Positions 1 through 6,887 of a stretch of DNA of 7,430 nt are shown here, piece after piece. Every line of letters starts with the position of its first letter. Position 1 is the first letter of the stretch. Position numbers and translations under genes: made by a program. The notes beneath the pieces are model-generated. The model did not search any database. It worked only from the letters and a program-made list of their open reading frames with translations, and had not been told where the DNA came from. Origin of the DNA: an uncultured Bacteroidota bacterium (GTDB taxonomy: Bacteria > Bacteroidota > Bacteroidia > Flavobacteriales > TMED113); NCBI GenBank assembly GCA_902520385.1, contig CABYOB010000026.1:1-7430 (forward strand). Reading direction: 5' to 3'.

Positions 1-189
1 TAATACTTCTGAAATAGTTAAAACTCTATTTATGTTTGGATTATTTTTAATTACATGGACATATTTATCCTTAATTAAATAATCAATTTTTGCATTTGTT
101 TGTTTTTTTACAGACCTTAAAACTGGCGATGTTAATACAATATCACCAATTGAACTCAATCTTATAATTAAAACTTTTCTAAAAGACAC
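1..189 (-). CDS. Glycosyltransferase family 9 (LPS heptosyltransferase-like), N-terminal fragment
   Basis: This gene runs leftward off the window, so only its first 63 codons are visible. The reading begins RKVLIIRLSSIGDIVLTSP, the hallmark N-terminal strand and glycine loop of GT-B fold family 9 transferases (the WaaF/WaaC/RfaF type), which add heptose or related sugars to LPS core. The next residues (SVKKQTNAKIDYLIKDKY) fit the following helix and second strand. I chose the GTG at 189-187 as start because an in-frame TAA lies three codons upstream. An ATG overlapping it by one base is in another frame and closes after seven codons. The enzyme is expected to act at the cytoplasmic face of the inner membrane. 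It is divergent from the tatD-type gene, with a 45-base gap. The family call is fairly secure; the acceptor and donor sugar cannot be told from this fragment. Confidence 0.82.
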   Translation of the reverse strand, partial: MSFRKVLIIRLSSIGDIVLTSPVLRSVKKQTNAKIDYLIKDKYVHVIKNNPNINRVLTISEVL

Positions 190-193
190 ATTG

Positions 194-201
194 CAAATTT
201 A
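194..201 (-). promoter_or_regulatory. Putative -7 promoter element (TAnnTTTG) for the glycosyltransferase gene
   Basis: On the minus strand the sequence TAAATTTG matches the Bacteroidota -7 consensus TAnnTTTG exactly. It ends four bases before the GTG start codon. With this spacing transcription would begin at or next to the start codon, giving a leaderless or near-leaderless mRNA. No convincing TTG-type -33 box is seen 17-23 bases upstream, so the call rests on the -7 match and its position. Confidence 0.4.
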
Positions 202-234
202 TAAAAACAAAAAAGGATTCTTATTTTTATAATA

Positions 235-1029
235 ATGTTTCTTATTGACTCTCATATTCATTTATACTTAAAAGATTTTAAATCTGAGGTTAACACTCTT
301 ATAGAAGAGGCTCAAGATCATAATATAAAGCAATTTTTATTACCAAATATTGACCTTAGTTCAATTGATGATGTAATATCACTTTGTAAACAATACCCCA
401 AAACCTGCTATCCTATGATTGGTTTACATCCGTGCAGTGTAAAAAAAAACTACCTCTCGAATCTTGAAAAATTAGAAAAAAAGATGAAATTAACTAAATT
501 CATTGCAATTGGTGAAATTGGAATAGACTTGTACTGGGATAGAAGCTTAATCGAGGAACAAAAAAATGCATTCAGAATACAAATTAAATGGGCAAAAAAA
601 CATAATCTTCCTATTGTAGTTCATTGTAGAAATTCTTTTGACGAAATATATAAAATTCTTGAAGAAGAAGTTGATGAAAATTTACACGGTGTTTTACACT
701 GTTTTGGTGGAACTTTAGAACAAGCGAATAAATTACTGAACTTAAATTTTTATCTTGGAATTGGTGGTGTGTTAACTTTTAAGAACTCTAACCTTGATTC
801 AATAATTAAAAAAATACCACTAGAAAAAATTATAATTGAAACTGACGCGCCCTATTTAGCCCCAGATCCATACAGAGGAAAACGAAATGAACCAAAATAC
901 TTATATTTAATTGCAAAGAAATTGTGTGAAATAAAAAATATTTCCATGACTCAACTTACAATGCAATTATATAAGAATACAAACTTTTTATTTTTTAATG
1001 AAAAATATTTAATTTCCGATAATTTATAA
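235..1029 (+). CDS. tatD: TatD-family metal-dependent hydrolase (DNase)
   Basis: This is a full-length (264 aa) TIM-barrel hydrolase of the TatD/YcfH/YjjV family, cytoplasmic enzymes with metal-dependent DNase activity. The metal ligands are all visible: the HxH pair H7 and H9 in DSHIHL, E94 in GEIGIDLYWD, H130 in VVHCRNSFDE, H155 in LHCFGG and D204 in ETDAPYLAPDPYRGKRNEP. GLHP at 63-66 is also typical. The ATG at 235 places HxH at the usual distance from the N-terminus. The asparaginase gene follows after 19 bases on the same strand, suggesting co-transcription. A run of nine A residues (441-449) lies in the coding sequence but the frame is intact. Paralogues within the family cannot be separated by sequence alone, so the symbol is a family label. 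DNA repair and RNA or peptide turnover roles have been proposed for the family. Confidence 0.93.
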   Translation: MFLIDSHIHLYLKDFKSEVNTLIEEAQDHNIKQFLLPNIDLSSIDDVISLCKQYPKTCYPMIGLHPCSVKKNYLSNLEKLEKKMKLTKFIAIGEIGIDLYWDRSLIEEQKNAFRIQIKWAKKHNLPIVVHCRNSFDEIYKILEEEVDENLHGVLHCFGGTLEQANKLLNLNFYLGIGGVLTFKNSNLDSIIKKIPLEKIIIETDAPYLAPDPYRGKRNEPKYLYLIAKKLCEIKNISMTQLTMQLYKNTNFLFFNEKYLISDNL

Positions 1030-1048
1030 TAATTCCTTTTTCAATACT

Positions 1049-2080
1049 ATGTCTAATCGATCAGCAATACTTATTATTTTTACCGGCGGGACTATTGGTA
1101 TGATTAAAAAAGTCAACAATTACGTTCCAATTAACTTTAAAGAACTTGTTAAATATTTCCCTGAACTAGATAAGTTAAACTATTACTTAGAAATAATTGG
1201 TTTTAATCCTCCAATAGATTCGGCTGAAATGAACCCGAAAATTTGGATAAAAATTGTAGAAATAATAGAAAAAAATTACACCAAATTTGATGGATTTGTT
1301 ATTTTACATGGAACAGACACTATGGCTTATACAGCCTCAGCAATAAGCTTTATGTTACAAAATTTAAACAAGCCTATTGTCTTTACTGGGTCCCAACTTC
1401 CTATTGGTGTTCATAGAACAGATGCAAAAGAAAATTTAATTACTTCAATTGAAATTGCTGGCAGTCGATCATTTGGAAAAGCTAATGTGCCAGAAGTTTG
1501 CATATATTTTGAAAATCAATTAATGAGAGGAAATAGAACTCATAAAAGTAGCTCTAATGAATTTAATGCATTCTCCTCTAATAACTACCCTATTCTTGCT
1601 CGAGCTGGTATTGACATAAATTATAACCAAAATGTAATAAGTAATGGAGCATTAAAAACTTTAAAAATTCACAAAAAAATTAAAAATAGTGTCGGTTTAT
1701 TAAAATTATTTCCTGGGATATCAAAGGAAAATGTATACTGTTTTCTAAGAAACGATTTTTTTGATGCTATTATATTGCAAACTTATGGATGTGGAAACAC
1801 AATGCAAGAAAATTGGTTCATAGATGAATTAAAAAGTTTTAACGAAAAAGGGAAAATCCTAATTAATGCCAGTCAATGTGAAACTGGGAATATTGTTCAG
1901 GGAAGATACCAAACAAGTCAAGTTTTTATTGATTTAGAAGTAATAAGCTCATACGACATGACCCTTGAAAGCGTGGTAACTAAAACTATGTTATTACTAG
2001 GTGACTCTACAAATAAAAAATTATTTAAGGAAAAATTTCATCAATCCTTTTGTGGAGAACTAACTAAAATTGACAAATAA
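1049..2080 (+). CDS. ansA: Type I L-asparaginase
   Basis: This 343-aa protein matches the length of cytoplasmic type I asparaginases, which hydrolyse L-asparagine to aspartate and ammonia. The first catalytic motif is FTGGTIGM at 11-18, with T15 as the nucleophile by alignment to the asparaginase signature. The second is HGTDTMAYTAS at 87-97, with T89 and D90. K166 in RTHKSSSNEFNAFSS is the expected catalytic lysine. The C-terminal domain begins near residue 215 and carries QTYGCGNTM and ASQCETGNIVQGRYQTS, as in AnsA-type enzymes. There is no signal peptide, which argues against the periplasmic type II enzyme. The gene lies 19 bases after the tatD-type gene and 61 bases before tRNA-Ser. No Shine-Dalgarno sequence is visible. 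Substrate preference against glutamine cannot be read from the sequence. Confidence 0.93.
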   Translation: MSNRSAILIIFTGGTIGMIKKVNNYVPINFKELVKYFPELDKLNYYLEIIGFNPPIDSAEMNPKIWIKIVEIIEKNYTKFDGFVILHGTDTMAYTASAISFMLQNLNKPIVFTGSQLPIGVHRTDAKENLITSIEIAGSRSFGKANVPEVCIYFENQLMRGNRTHKSSSNEFNAFSSNNYPILARAGIDINYNQNVISNGALKTLKIHKKIKNSVGLLKLFPGISKENVYCFLRNDFFDAIILQTYGCGNTMQENWFIDELKSFNEKGKILINASQCETGNIVQGRYQTSQVFIDLEVISSYDMTLESVVTKTMLLLGDSTNKKLFKEKFHQSFCGELTKIDK

Positions 2081-2141
2081 GATAAAAAAACTAATATTTT
2101 TTGTAATTTCGATTCACTGTATTGCCTTATTTATTAAATAA

Positions 2142-2230
2142 GGAGAGGTGGCCGAGTGGCTTAAGGCGCATGCTTGGAAAGCATGTATATGGTTTTCATA
2201 TCAAGGGTTCGAATCCCTTTCTCTCCGCCA
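2142..2230 (+). tRNA. tRNA-Ser (anticodon GGA)
   Basis: This folds as a class II tRNA. The acceptor strand GGAGAGG (2142-2148) pairs with TCTCTCC (2220-2226), with one G-U pair at the base. The discriminator is G2227 and the CCA end is encoded at 2228-2230. The anticodon stem CATGC/GCATG encloses the loop TTGGAAA, giving anticodon GGA at 2176-2178, which reads UCC and UCU serine codons. A long variable arm (ATATG/CATAT around a GTTTT loop, near 2187-2201) is the serine hallmark. The T arm is AAGGG/CCCTT around TTCGAAT. It sits between the asparaginase and exbB genes on the same strand. No strong terminator follows it. Confidence 0.97.
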
Positions 2231-2281
2231 TTTTATGGTAATATATAATAGTAATTTATAATTTTATAAAAATATTTTAAA

Positions 2282-3277
2282 ATGAAAAATTTAATTTTAA
2301 CTGCCTGTATTTTAATTTCTTTTAATTCAATATATGCTCAACCTCAATGCGAAAAAATGCTAAGTGATTTAAAAGATAAATTGTCTACTGAAAGACCGCA
2401 AGAATTTAATGCTGCAATGGAAATATCTCAAACTTTTTCTAGTAATTGGATGCTTTCAGGCTGCGATAGAAAAGCAGATGAATTTGTATTTATGTCTAAT
2501 GAACTTCAAAAATTTGTAGAGTCAATGCGTTCTGGAATAGCAGCAGATGAATTTAGCTTCTCTTTTGATAAAAAAGAAAATACTGAGCAGGTTTCTAATA
2601 CAGTTGCTGAAGAAAATAACGAAGATGCTGAAGCAGAAAATACTGGGTTTGGAAATAAATTAATGGAAAAGTACGCAGAAGGTGGCGTTGGTTTCATGAC
2701 ATGTGTTTTAATTTGTTTAATTCTTGGTTTAGCTCTTTGTATTGAAAGAATAATTTATTTACACCTTGCTTCATCAAATTCAAAAGCACTTTTAACAAAA
2801 ATTGAAGATGCATTATTATCTAATGGTGGTGTTGAAGCTGCTAAAGAAGAATGTCGTAACACAACCGGCCCTACCGCCAGCATTTGTCTCCAAGGACTAG
2901 AAAGGTCAGATGAAGATTTAGATCTAATTGAAAAATCAATTATGTCATACGGCTCAGTTCAAATGGGGTTATTAGAAAAAGGTACATCGTGGATATCTTT
3001 ATTTATTGCAATAGCACCTATGCTTGGTTTCATGGGAACTGTTATTGGTATGATTAGTGCATTTGATGCTATTGAGGTTGCTGGTGACATCTCACCTTCA
3101 TTAGTAGCGGGAGGTATTAAGCAAGCTCTTTTAACAACAGTATTTGGTCTTATTGTTGCTATTATTCTACAAATTTTTTACAACTACATAGTTGCAAAAA
3201 TTGATGACATTGTAAACGACATGGAAGATTCTTCAATATCGCTTGTTGACTTAATAGCTAATTATAAAAAAAAATAA
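2282..3277 (+). CDS. exbB: MotA/TolQ/ExbB proton channel family protein with secreted N-terminal extension
   Basis: This is the ExbB-type subunit of an inner-membrane proton channel that powers outer-membrane processes with ExbD and, usually, TonB. The 331 residues are longer than classical ExbB (about 240). Residues 1-19 form a signal peptide ending IYA before Q20. An extracytoplasmic region of about 115 residues follows, containing C23 and C61 and an acidic linker (about 98-121). The channel part is standard: TM1 near 136-160, a cytoplasmic domain, TM2 near 237-262 with APMLGFMGTVIGMISAF (T253 in the conserved GTV motif), and TM3 near 281-304 with LLTTVFGLIVAI (T285/T286). The topology is N-out, C-in, as in ExbB. 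The position of the conserved ExbB glutamate in TM3 appears to be Q281. The gene heads a tight cluster with a small membrane protein and two exbD genes. Confidence 0.92.
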   Translation: MKNLILTACILISFNSIYAQPQCEKMLSDLKDKLSTERPQEFNAAMEISQTFSSNWMLSGCDRKADEFVFMSNELQKFVESMRSGIAADEFSFSFDKKENTEQVSNTVAEENNEDAEAENTGFGNKLMEKYAEGGVGFMTCVLICLILGLALCIERIIYLHLASSNSKALLTKIEDALLSNGGVEAAKEECRNTTGPTASICLQGLERSDEDLDLIEKSIMSYGSVQMGLLEKGTSWISLFIAIAPMLGFMGTVIGMISAFDAIEVAGDISPSLVAGGIKQALLTTVFGLIVAIILQIFYNYIVAKIDDIVNDMEDSSISLVDLIANYKKK

Positions 3278-3294
3278 TTTAAAACTTAATTAAA

Positions 3295-3585
3295 ATGATT
3301 GAAGTTGCTTTATATTTTACATTCGGACTTTTTTCTATTGCCTGTTTATCTGCAATATTTTCATCAATATATTCTGTAGTATTAAAAGGAAATTTAAAAA
3401 GTATTCTTACAATTTTAATTGGGTTAGTTTTTGTTTTTCCTTGTATTGCTCTGTTGTTTTTTCCTTTAAGTGAAAGTTGGGTTACAACATTTTGTGCTGC
3501 TGGATTAATATCAGCCTTCAGTTTAGTAATAATTTCTATAACTGCGATTATCCTTAGTACAATATTAAATTTTTTAAAAAAATAA
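3295..3585 (+). CDS. Small three-helix membrane protein of unknown function in the ExbB/ExbD cluster
   Basis: I do not recognise a named family for this 96-aa protein. It is almost entirely hydrophobic, with three predicted membrane helices near residues 4-29, 36-56 and 64-93, short polar turns (KGNLKS at 31-36; SES at 59-61) and a basic LKK tail. It has no conserved catalytic-looking motif. It starts 17 bases after exbB and its stop is one base before the first exbD start, so it is almost certainly translated from the same mRNA. That position suggests an accessory or assembly subunit of the proton channel, but this is inference from context only. An antisense frame over the same bases is best explained as a shadow of this gene, because this frame has the membrane pattern and operon spacing. 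Confidence 0.8.
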   Translation: MIEVALYFTFGLFSIACLSAIFSSIYSVVLKGNLKSILTILIGLVFVFPCIALLFFPLSESWVTTFCAAGLISAFSLVIISITAIILSTILNFLKK

Positions 3586-3586
3586 T

Positions 3587-4147
3587 ATGTCAAAAAGCAG
3601 AAGATCTTTACCTGAAATCAATGCAGGTTCAATGGCTGATATAGCATTTTTGCTATTAATATTTTTCTTGGTAACAACTACCATGGATGTAGATACTGGA
3701 ATAAAACGAAAATTACCACCATTGCCAGATGAAGAAAATATTCCAACTCAAGTTGATTTTCATAAAAACAATATACTAATTTTTGACTGTAGTCCAAGTT
3801 CAGACAAAATTCTTGTTGAAACTGGCGCTGATGAATCAGGAAATGGAAAACCTTTTGCAACACACGAATTAAAAAATGAAATAATTACATTTCTTACAAA
3901 TTATGGCAAAAATCCTGACTTATCAGAATCCCCATCTAAAGCTGTATTATCAATAAGAGTTCATAAAAAAACACAATATGAAACTTATGTTAAGATACAA
4001 GATCAAATTAGCATTGCTTATAAAGAGTTAAGAAATAACGAAGCACTTAGAAAATTTAACAGCAAATTTGAAAATTTAGATAAAGAAAAGCAAGATATTG
4101 TAAAAAAGGAATATCCTATGAGAGTCTCTGAATCTATAAAAGAATAA
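3587..4147 (+). CDS. exbD: ExbD-family biopolymer transport protein (first of two)
   Basis: This 186-aa single-pass protein is the partner of ExbB in the inner-membrane energy-coupling channel. A short basic cytoplasmic tail (MSKSRRSLPEINAG) leads into one helix, SMADIAFLLLIFFLVTTT (15-32). D18 is the essential membrane aspartate of the ExbD/TolR/MotB class (equivalent to Asp25 of E. coli ExbD). The remaining 150 or so residues form the periplasmic domain, which is longer than in the 141-aa E. coli protein. It ends in a charged helical stretch (about 131-175) and EYPMRVSESIKE, a tail typical of Bacteroidota ExbD. It lies one base after the small membrane protein gene and five bases before the second exbD gene. 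It differs clearly in sequence from that neighbour, so the pair is not a recent duplication. Confidence 0.94.
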   Translation: MSKSRRSLPEINAGSMADIAFLLLIFFLVTTTMDVDTGIKRKLPPLPDEENIPTQVDFHKNNILIFDCSPSSDKILVETGADESGNGKPFATHELKNEIITFLTNYGKNPDLSESPSKAVLSIRVHKKTQYETYVKIQDQISIAYKELRNNEALRKFNSKFENLDKEKQDIVKKEYPMRVSESIKE

Positions 4148-4152
4148 TTATT

Positions 4153-4623
4153 ATGGGAAAATTTAAAAGAAAAAATGAAGGTGAATCACCAAAAATTTCT
4201 ACAGCCTCTCTACCTGATATTGTATTTATGCTTTTGTTTTTTTTCATGGTAGCAACTGTTCTAAGAGAAGTAGAGTTAAAAGTAACTAATGAACTACCTA
4301 AGGCATCTGAAGTTAGCAAGCTTCAGCGAAAATCATTAGTTAGTCATATATATGTGGGTGCAGGGAAATATGGAAAATGGAAGGGTGAAAAAAATTGTTT
4401 ACAATTAAATGATGCTATTGCAGAAATTAAAGATATTCCCGCTTTTGTTTTAGCTGAGAGAGCAGCAAGACATGAAGATGAAAGAAAACTAATTTGGACA
4501 TCATTAAAAGCAGATAATGAAACTGAAATGTATTTCATTGATCAAGTAACAACCGAACTCAGAAGAGTTAGTCCTATGGGACATAAAATTTCATATACTA
4601 CAAAAAAAGAAACTTTAAAATAA
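4153..4623 (+). CDS. exbD: ExbD-family biopolymer transport protein (second of two)
   Basis: This 156-aa protein is the second ExbD-type subunit. A basic tail (MGKFKRKNEG) precedes the helix STASLPDIVFMLLFFFMVAT (16-35), with D22 as the proton-carrying aspartate, followed by a periplasmic domain of about 120 residues. The proline directly before the aspartate and the GESPKISTASLPD lead-in distinguish this subtype from the SMADIAF subtype encoded just upstream. The C-terminal part includes IWTSLKADNETEMYFIDQVTTELRRVS (115-140), in the position where ExbD proteins carry their last helix. It begins five bases after the first exbD gene and is followed 15 bases later by dusB. Two different ExbD chains could assemble as a heterodimer inside the ExbB pentamer; this is inference. 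No SD sequence is visible. Confidence 0.93.
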   Translation: MGKFKRKNEGESPKISTASLPDIVFMLLFFFMVATVLREVELKVTNELPKASEVSKLQRKSLVSHIYVGAGKYGKWKGEKNCLQLNDAIAEIKDIPAFVLAERAARHEDERKLIWTSLKADNETEMYFIDQVTTELRRVSPMGHKISYTTKKETLK

Positions 4624-4638
4624 GCAACTCTATTTGTA

Positions 4639-5616
4639 ATGGTTAAAATTGGAGACATTCAATTAGGGGAATTTCCAATTCTTTTAGCCCCAATGGAAGA
4701 TGTAAGTGATCCTCCTTTTAGAAAAATTTGTAAAAGATTTGGAGTTGATTTAATGTACACTGAATTTATTTCTTCGGAAGGCCTGATTAGAGATGCCGTT
4801 AAAAGTACTAAAAAACTAGACATTTTTGATTCTGAAAGACCTATAGGAATTCAAATTTTTGGTGGAAATGAAGATTCAATGAAAAAAGCTGTAGAAATTG
4901 TTTCAGAAGTAAAACCCGACATTATAGACATTAACTACGGATGCCCTGTGAAAAAAGTTACTTGTAAAGGGGCTGGAGCTGGTATCCTTCAAGATATTCC
5001 TAAAATGGTTAGACTAACTGATCTAATTGTAAAAAGCACTAATATTCCTGTTACTGTGAAAACAAGATTAGGTTGGGATGAACAAAGTATGTATATCGTT
5101 GAAGTTGCCGAAAAACTACAAGATGTTGGCATACAGGCAATATCAATACATGGTAGAACAAGAAAACAAATGTATAAAGGAAATGCTGATTGGACTCTAA
5201 TAGAAAAAACAAAACAAAACCCTAGATTACATATCCCCGTTTTTGGAAATGGTGACATCTTTTCAGCAGAAGATGTAAAAAGAAAAAAAGATTTTTCAAA
5301 CGTTGATGGTGTGATGATTGGAAGGGGATCTATTGGATACCCATGGCTTTTCAATGAAATAAAATATTACTTAAAAAATGGTGTTCTGCCACCGCCCCCT
5401 TCAATCAAAGAAAGAATAAATATAGTTAAAGAACATCTAGATTTATCGATTAAATGGAAGGGAGAAAAGCTAGGAATACTGGAGATGAGGCGCCATTATA
5501 GTAACTACTTCAGAGGATATAAAGGAATTAAAAATTACAGAATTAAACTGGTGACAAGTAATTGCATTAGTGAAATTCATGAAGCGTTATATGAAATTAA
5601 AACAAACATTAATTAA
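4639..5616 (+). CDS. dusB: tRNA dihydrouridine synthase B
   Basis: This 325-aa flavoenzyme reduces specific uridines in tRNA D-loops to dihydrouridine using FMN and a nicotinamide cofactor. The TIM-barrel motifs are in order: LLAPMEDVSDPPFR (15-28), QIFGGNED (72-79), INYGCPVKKVTCKGAGAGIL (98-117) with C102 as the catalytic cysteine, VTVKTRLGW (138-146) with K141, ISIHGRTRKQMYKGNADW (169-185) with H171, VFGNGDI (201-207) and MIGRGSIGYPW (226-236) for phosphate and FMN binding. The C-terminal helical domain ends with SNYFRGYKG and a short tail. This pattern fits the DusB/NifR3 subgroup. It starts 15 bases after the second exbD gene, probably by read-through from that operon. Its stop codon interlocks with the stop of the convergent permease gene. 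Confidence 0.95.
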   Translation: MVKIGDIQLGEFPILLAPMEDVSDPPFRKICKRFGVDLMYTEFISSEGLIRDAVKSTKKLDIFDSERPIGIQIFGGNEDSMKKAVEIVSEVKPDIIDINYGCPVKKVTCKGAGAGILQDIPKMVRLTDLIVKSTNIPVTVKTRLGWDEQSMYIVEVAEKLQDVGIQAISIHGRTRKQMYKGNADWTLIEKTKQNPRLHIPVFGNGDIFSAEDVKRKKDFSNVDGVMIGRGSIGYPWLFNEIKYYLKNGVLPPPPSIKERINIVKEHLDLSIKWKGEKLGILEMRRHYSNYFRGYKGIKNYRIKLVTSNCISEIHEALYEIKTNIN

Positions 5617-6887
5617 TCATAAATTAAGTCCTTATAAAAACTTCTTTTTCTAGATACTAACAATGATGTGAATAAACCTATAAAAAAGACTAAAACAACA
5701 ATATTAAATATATCATAAATATGTATACTTACTGGGTAATAATCTATAATAAAATTACCTGAAATCTTCAAAAAATGAAATTTTTTCTGAACCAAACAAA
5801 GAGCTAAGCCAAATAATACTCCAAAAAACAAACCTATAAAAACAATAATTTGCCCCCAAATCATAAAGATATTCTTAAACCTATTATAGGAAGCTCCGAG
5901 TGCCAGTAAAATAAACATATCCTCTTTTTTTTGCAACATAAAAATTGTCATTGATCCAATAAGAGTAATCATCGTAACCATCAATATTAAAATAAAAATT
6001 AAATAAACCGCTATTCTCTCTGTATTCACCATTTTATATAAAAAAGGAACCTGCTCTTTAAAATTTTTAACTTTAAAAGATTCACCTAAATCATCTTGTA
6101 ATTCTTTTTCTAAATTATATTTTATATCATTTTTAATTTTTATTTCAATAGATGAGCAATAATTATTTTTTCTGAAAACATCTCTTACTAAATCAATTGA
6201 TGCAAAAACATAATTATCAAATTCAGGTGAAATTGAAAAAATACCAGAATTAATAAATCCATTTTCAAAAAATAATTCTGGTTTTTTGCTGGATGTGTGT
6301 AATGACCATATTTTTAAAAATTTAATATGCTTAGCTGCTTCATTATAATCATTAGCAACTGATAAATTTAGTTTATTGGCAACATCTAAACCAACAATTA
6401 CTGCTCTAGGATTTTCAAAGTTTAAAAATGGATACTTTTCACTTTCCAACAACATATAATTTGAAGTGTTTGTAACTTTATTATAGTTTTCATCAAAACC
6501 TTTTATTTTAGAAAACACTTTTTGATTTTCTAAATTATCATTATTGTCTTTCTGATATTCTATTATTATGTCTTGTTCAAAAACTTCAGAAAAAATTATA
6601 TCATTTTCATACTTTTTTATCTTTTCAATAATAGTTTGATTTGTTGTAAAGTCAATTACACTATCTGTTAAAAAAAAAGAATTATTGGAAGACTCAATTT
6701 TTAAATTTGGAGTATATCCTTGATGTAAATCTTTTACTAAACCCTCAAAACCATTAAATATTGATAGAACAAAAATCATTGCAACAGTTGAAAACATAAT
6801 ACCAAGTACCGTAATCAATGATATTATATTAATAGCACTACTTTTATTTAAAGAAAAAAAGTATTTTTGAGCAATCCACAAATTCAT
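5613..6887 (-). CDS. FtsX-like ABC transporter permease, LolC/LolE (lipoprotein-releasing) family
   Basis: This 424-aa inner-membrane protein has the LolC/LolE layout. It starts MNLWIAQKYFFSLNKSSAINIIS, and the first helix is near 18-45 (LITVLGIMFSTVAMIFVLSIFNGFEGL). A large periplasmic domain spans about 46-290, and three C-terminal helices lie near 292-318, 341-367 and 391-412. The cytoplasmic coupling region LQKKEDMFILLALGAS (318-333) is the FtsX-domain signature that contacts the ATPase. The family extracts lipoproteins from the inner membrane for transfer toward the outer membrane. The LolD-type ATPase is not in this window. The gene overlaps rbfA by ATGA, so translation is likely coupled, and it converges on dusB with a 4-base overlap. 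LolC and LolE cannot be told apart here. A single permease forming a homodimer is possible, as is a general FtsX/MacB-like exporter role. Confidence 0.86.
   Translation of the reverse strand: MNLWIAQKYFFSLNKSSAINIISLITVLGIMFSTVAMIFVLSIFNGFEGLVKDLHQGYTPNLKIESSNNSFFLTDSVIDFTTNQTIIEKIKKYENDIIFSEVFEQDIIIEYQKDNNDNLENQKVFSKIKGFDENYNKVTNTSNYMLLESEKYPFLNFENPRAVIVGLDVANKLNLSVANDYNEAAKHIKFLKIWSLHTSSKKPELFFENGFINSGIFSISPEFDNYVFASIDLVRDVFRKNNYCSSIEIKIKNDIKYNLEKELQDDLGESFKVKNFKEQVPFLYKMVNTERIAVYLIFILILMVTMITLIGSMTIFMLQKKEDMFILLALGASYNRFKNIFMIWGQIIVFIGLFFGVLFGLALCLVQKKFHFLKISGNFIIDYYPVSIHIYDIFNIVVLVFFIGLFTSLLVSRKRSFYKDLIYD

Noticed and set aside
441..449. Run of nine A residues in the tatD-type gene (and a similar run at 6670-6678 in the permease) as phase-variation or frameshift sites
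   Set aside because: Both frames are intact, both runs encode ordinary residues, and such runs are common in AT-rich genomes. Neither gene is a typical phase-variable locus.
2084..2102. A6/T6 inverted repeat after the asparaginase gene, as a possible terminator
   Set aside because: The stem is only A-T pairs with a six-base loop and no GC core, so it is too weak to call in DNA this AT-rich.
2097..2135. Possible promoter for tRNA-Ser (TTTTTTG then TATTTATT)
   Set aside because: The -7 part matches only loosely and the spacing is slightly long. Read-through from the asparaginase gene is equally possible.
2142..2230. tRNA-Ser 3' end as an integration site for a mobile element
   Set aside because: There is no integrase gene, no repeat of the tRNA 3' end in the window, and the following genes are core functions.
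3279..3593. Antisense open frame of 104 codons over the small membrane protein
   Set aside because: It overlaps the plus-strand gene completely and leaves no normal operon spacing on its own strand. Its composition looks like a reverse reading of hydrophobic codons. The plus frame has three clean membrane helices and tight gene spacing.
4629..4636. TCTATTTG just before dusB as another -7 element
   Set aside because: It misses the second consensus base and ends only two bases before the ATG, which would place the transcript start inside the start codon.
4989..5354. Minus-strand open frame of 121 codons inside dusB
   Set aside because: It lies wholly within a well-conserved dusB reading frame with all its motifs and shows no protein family features.
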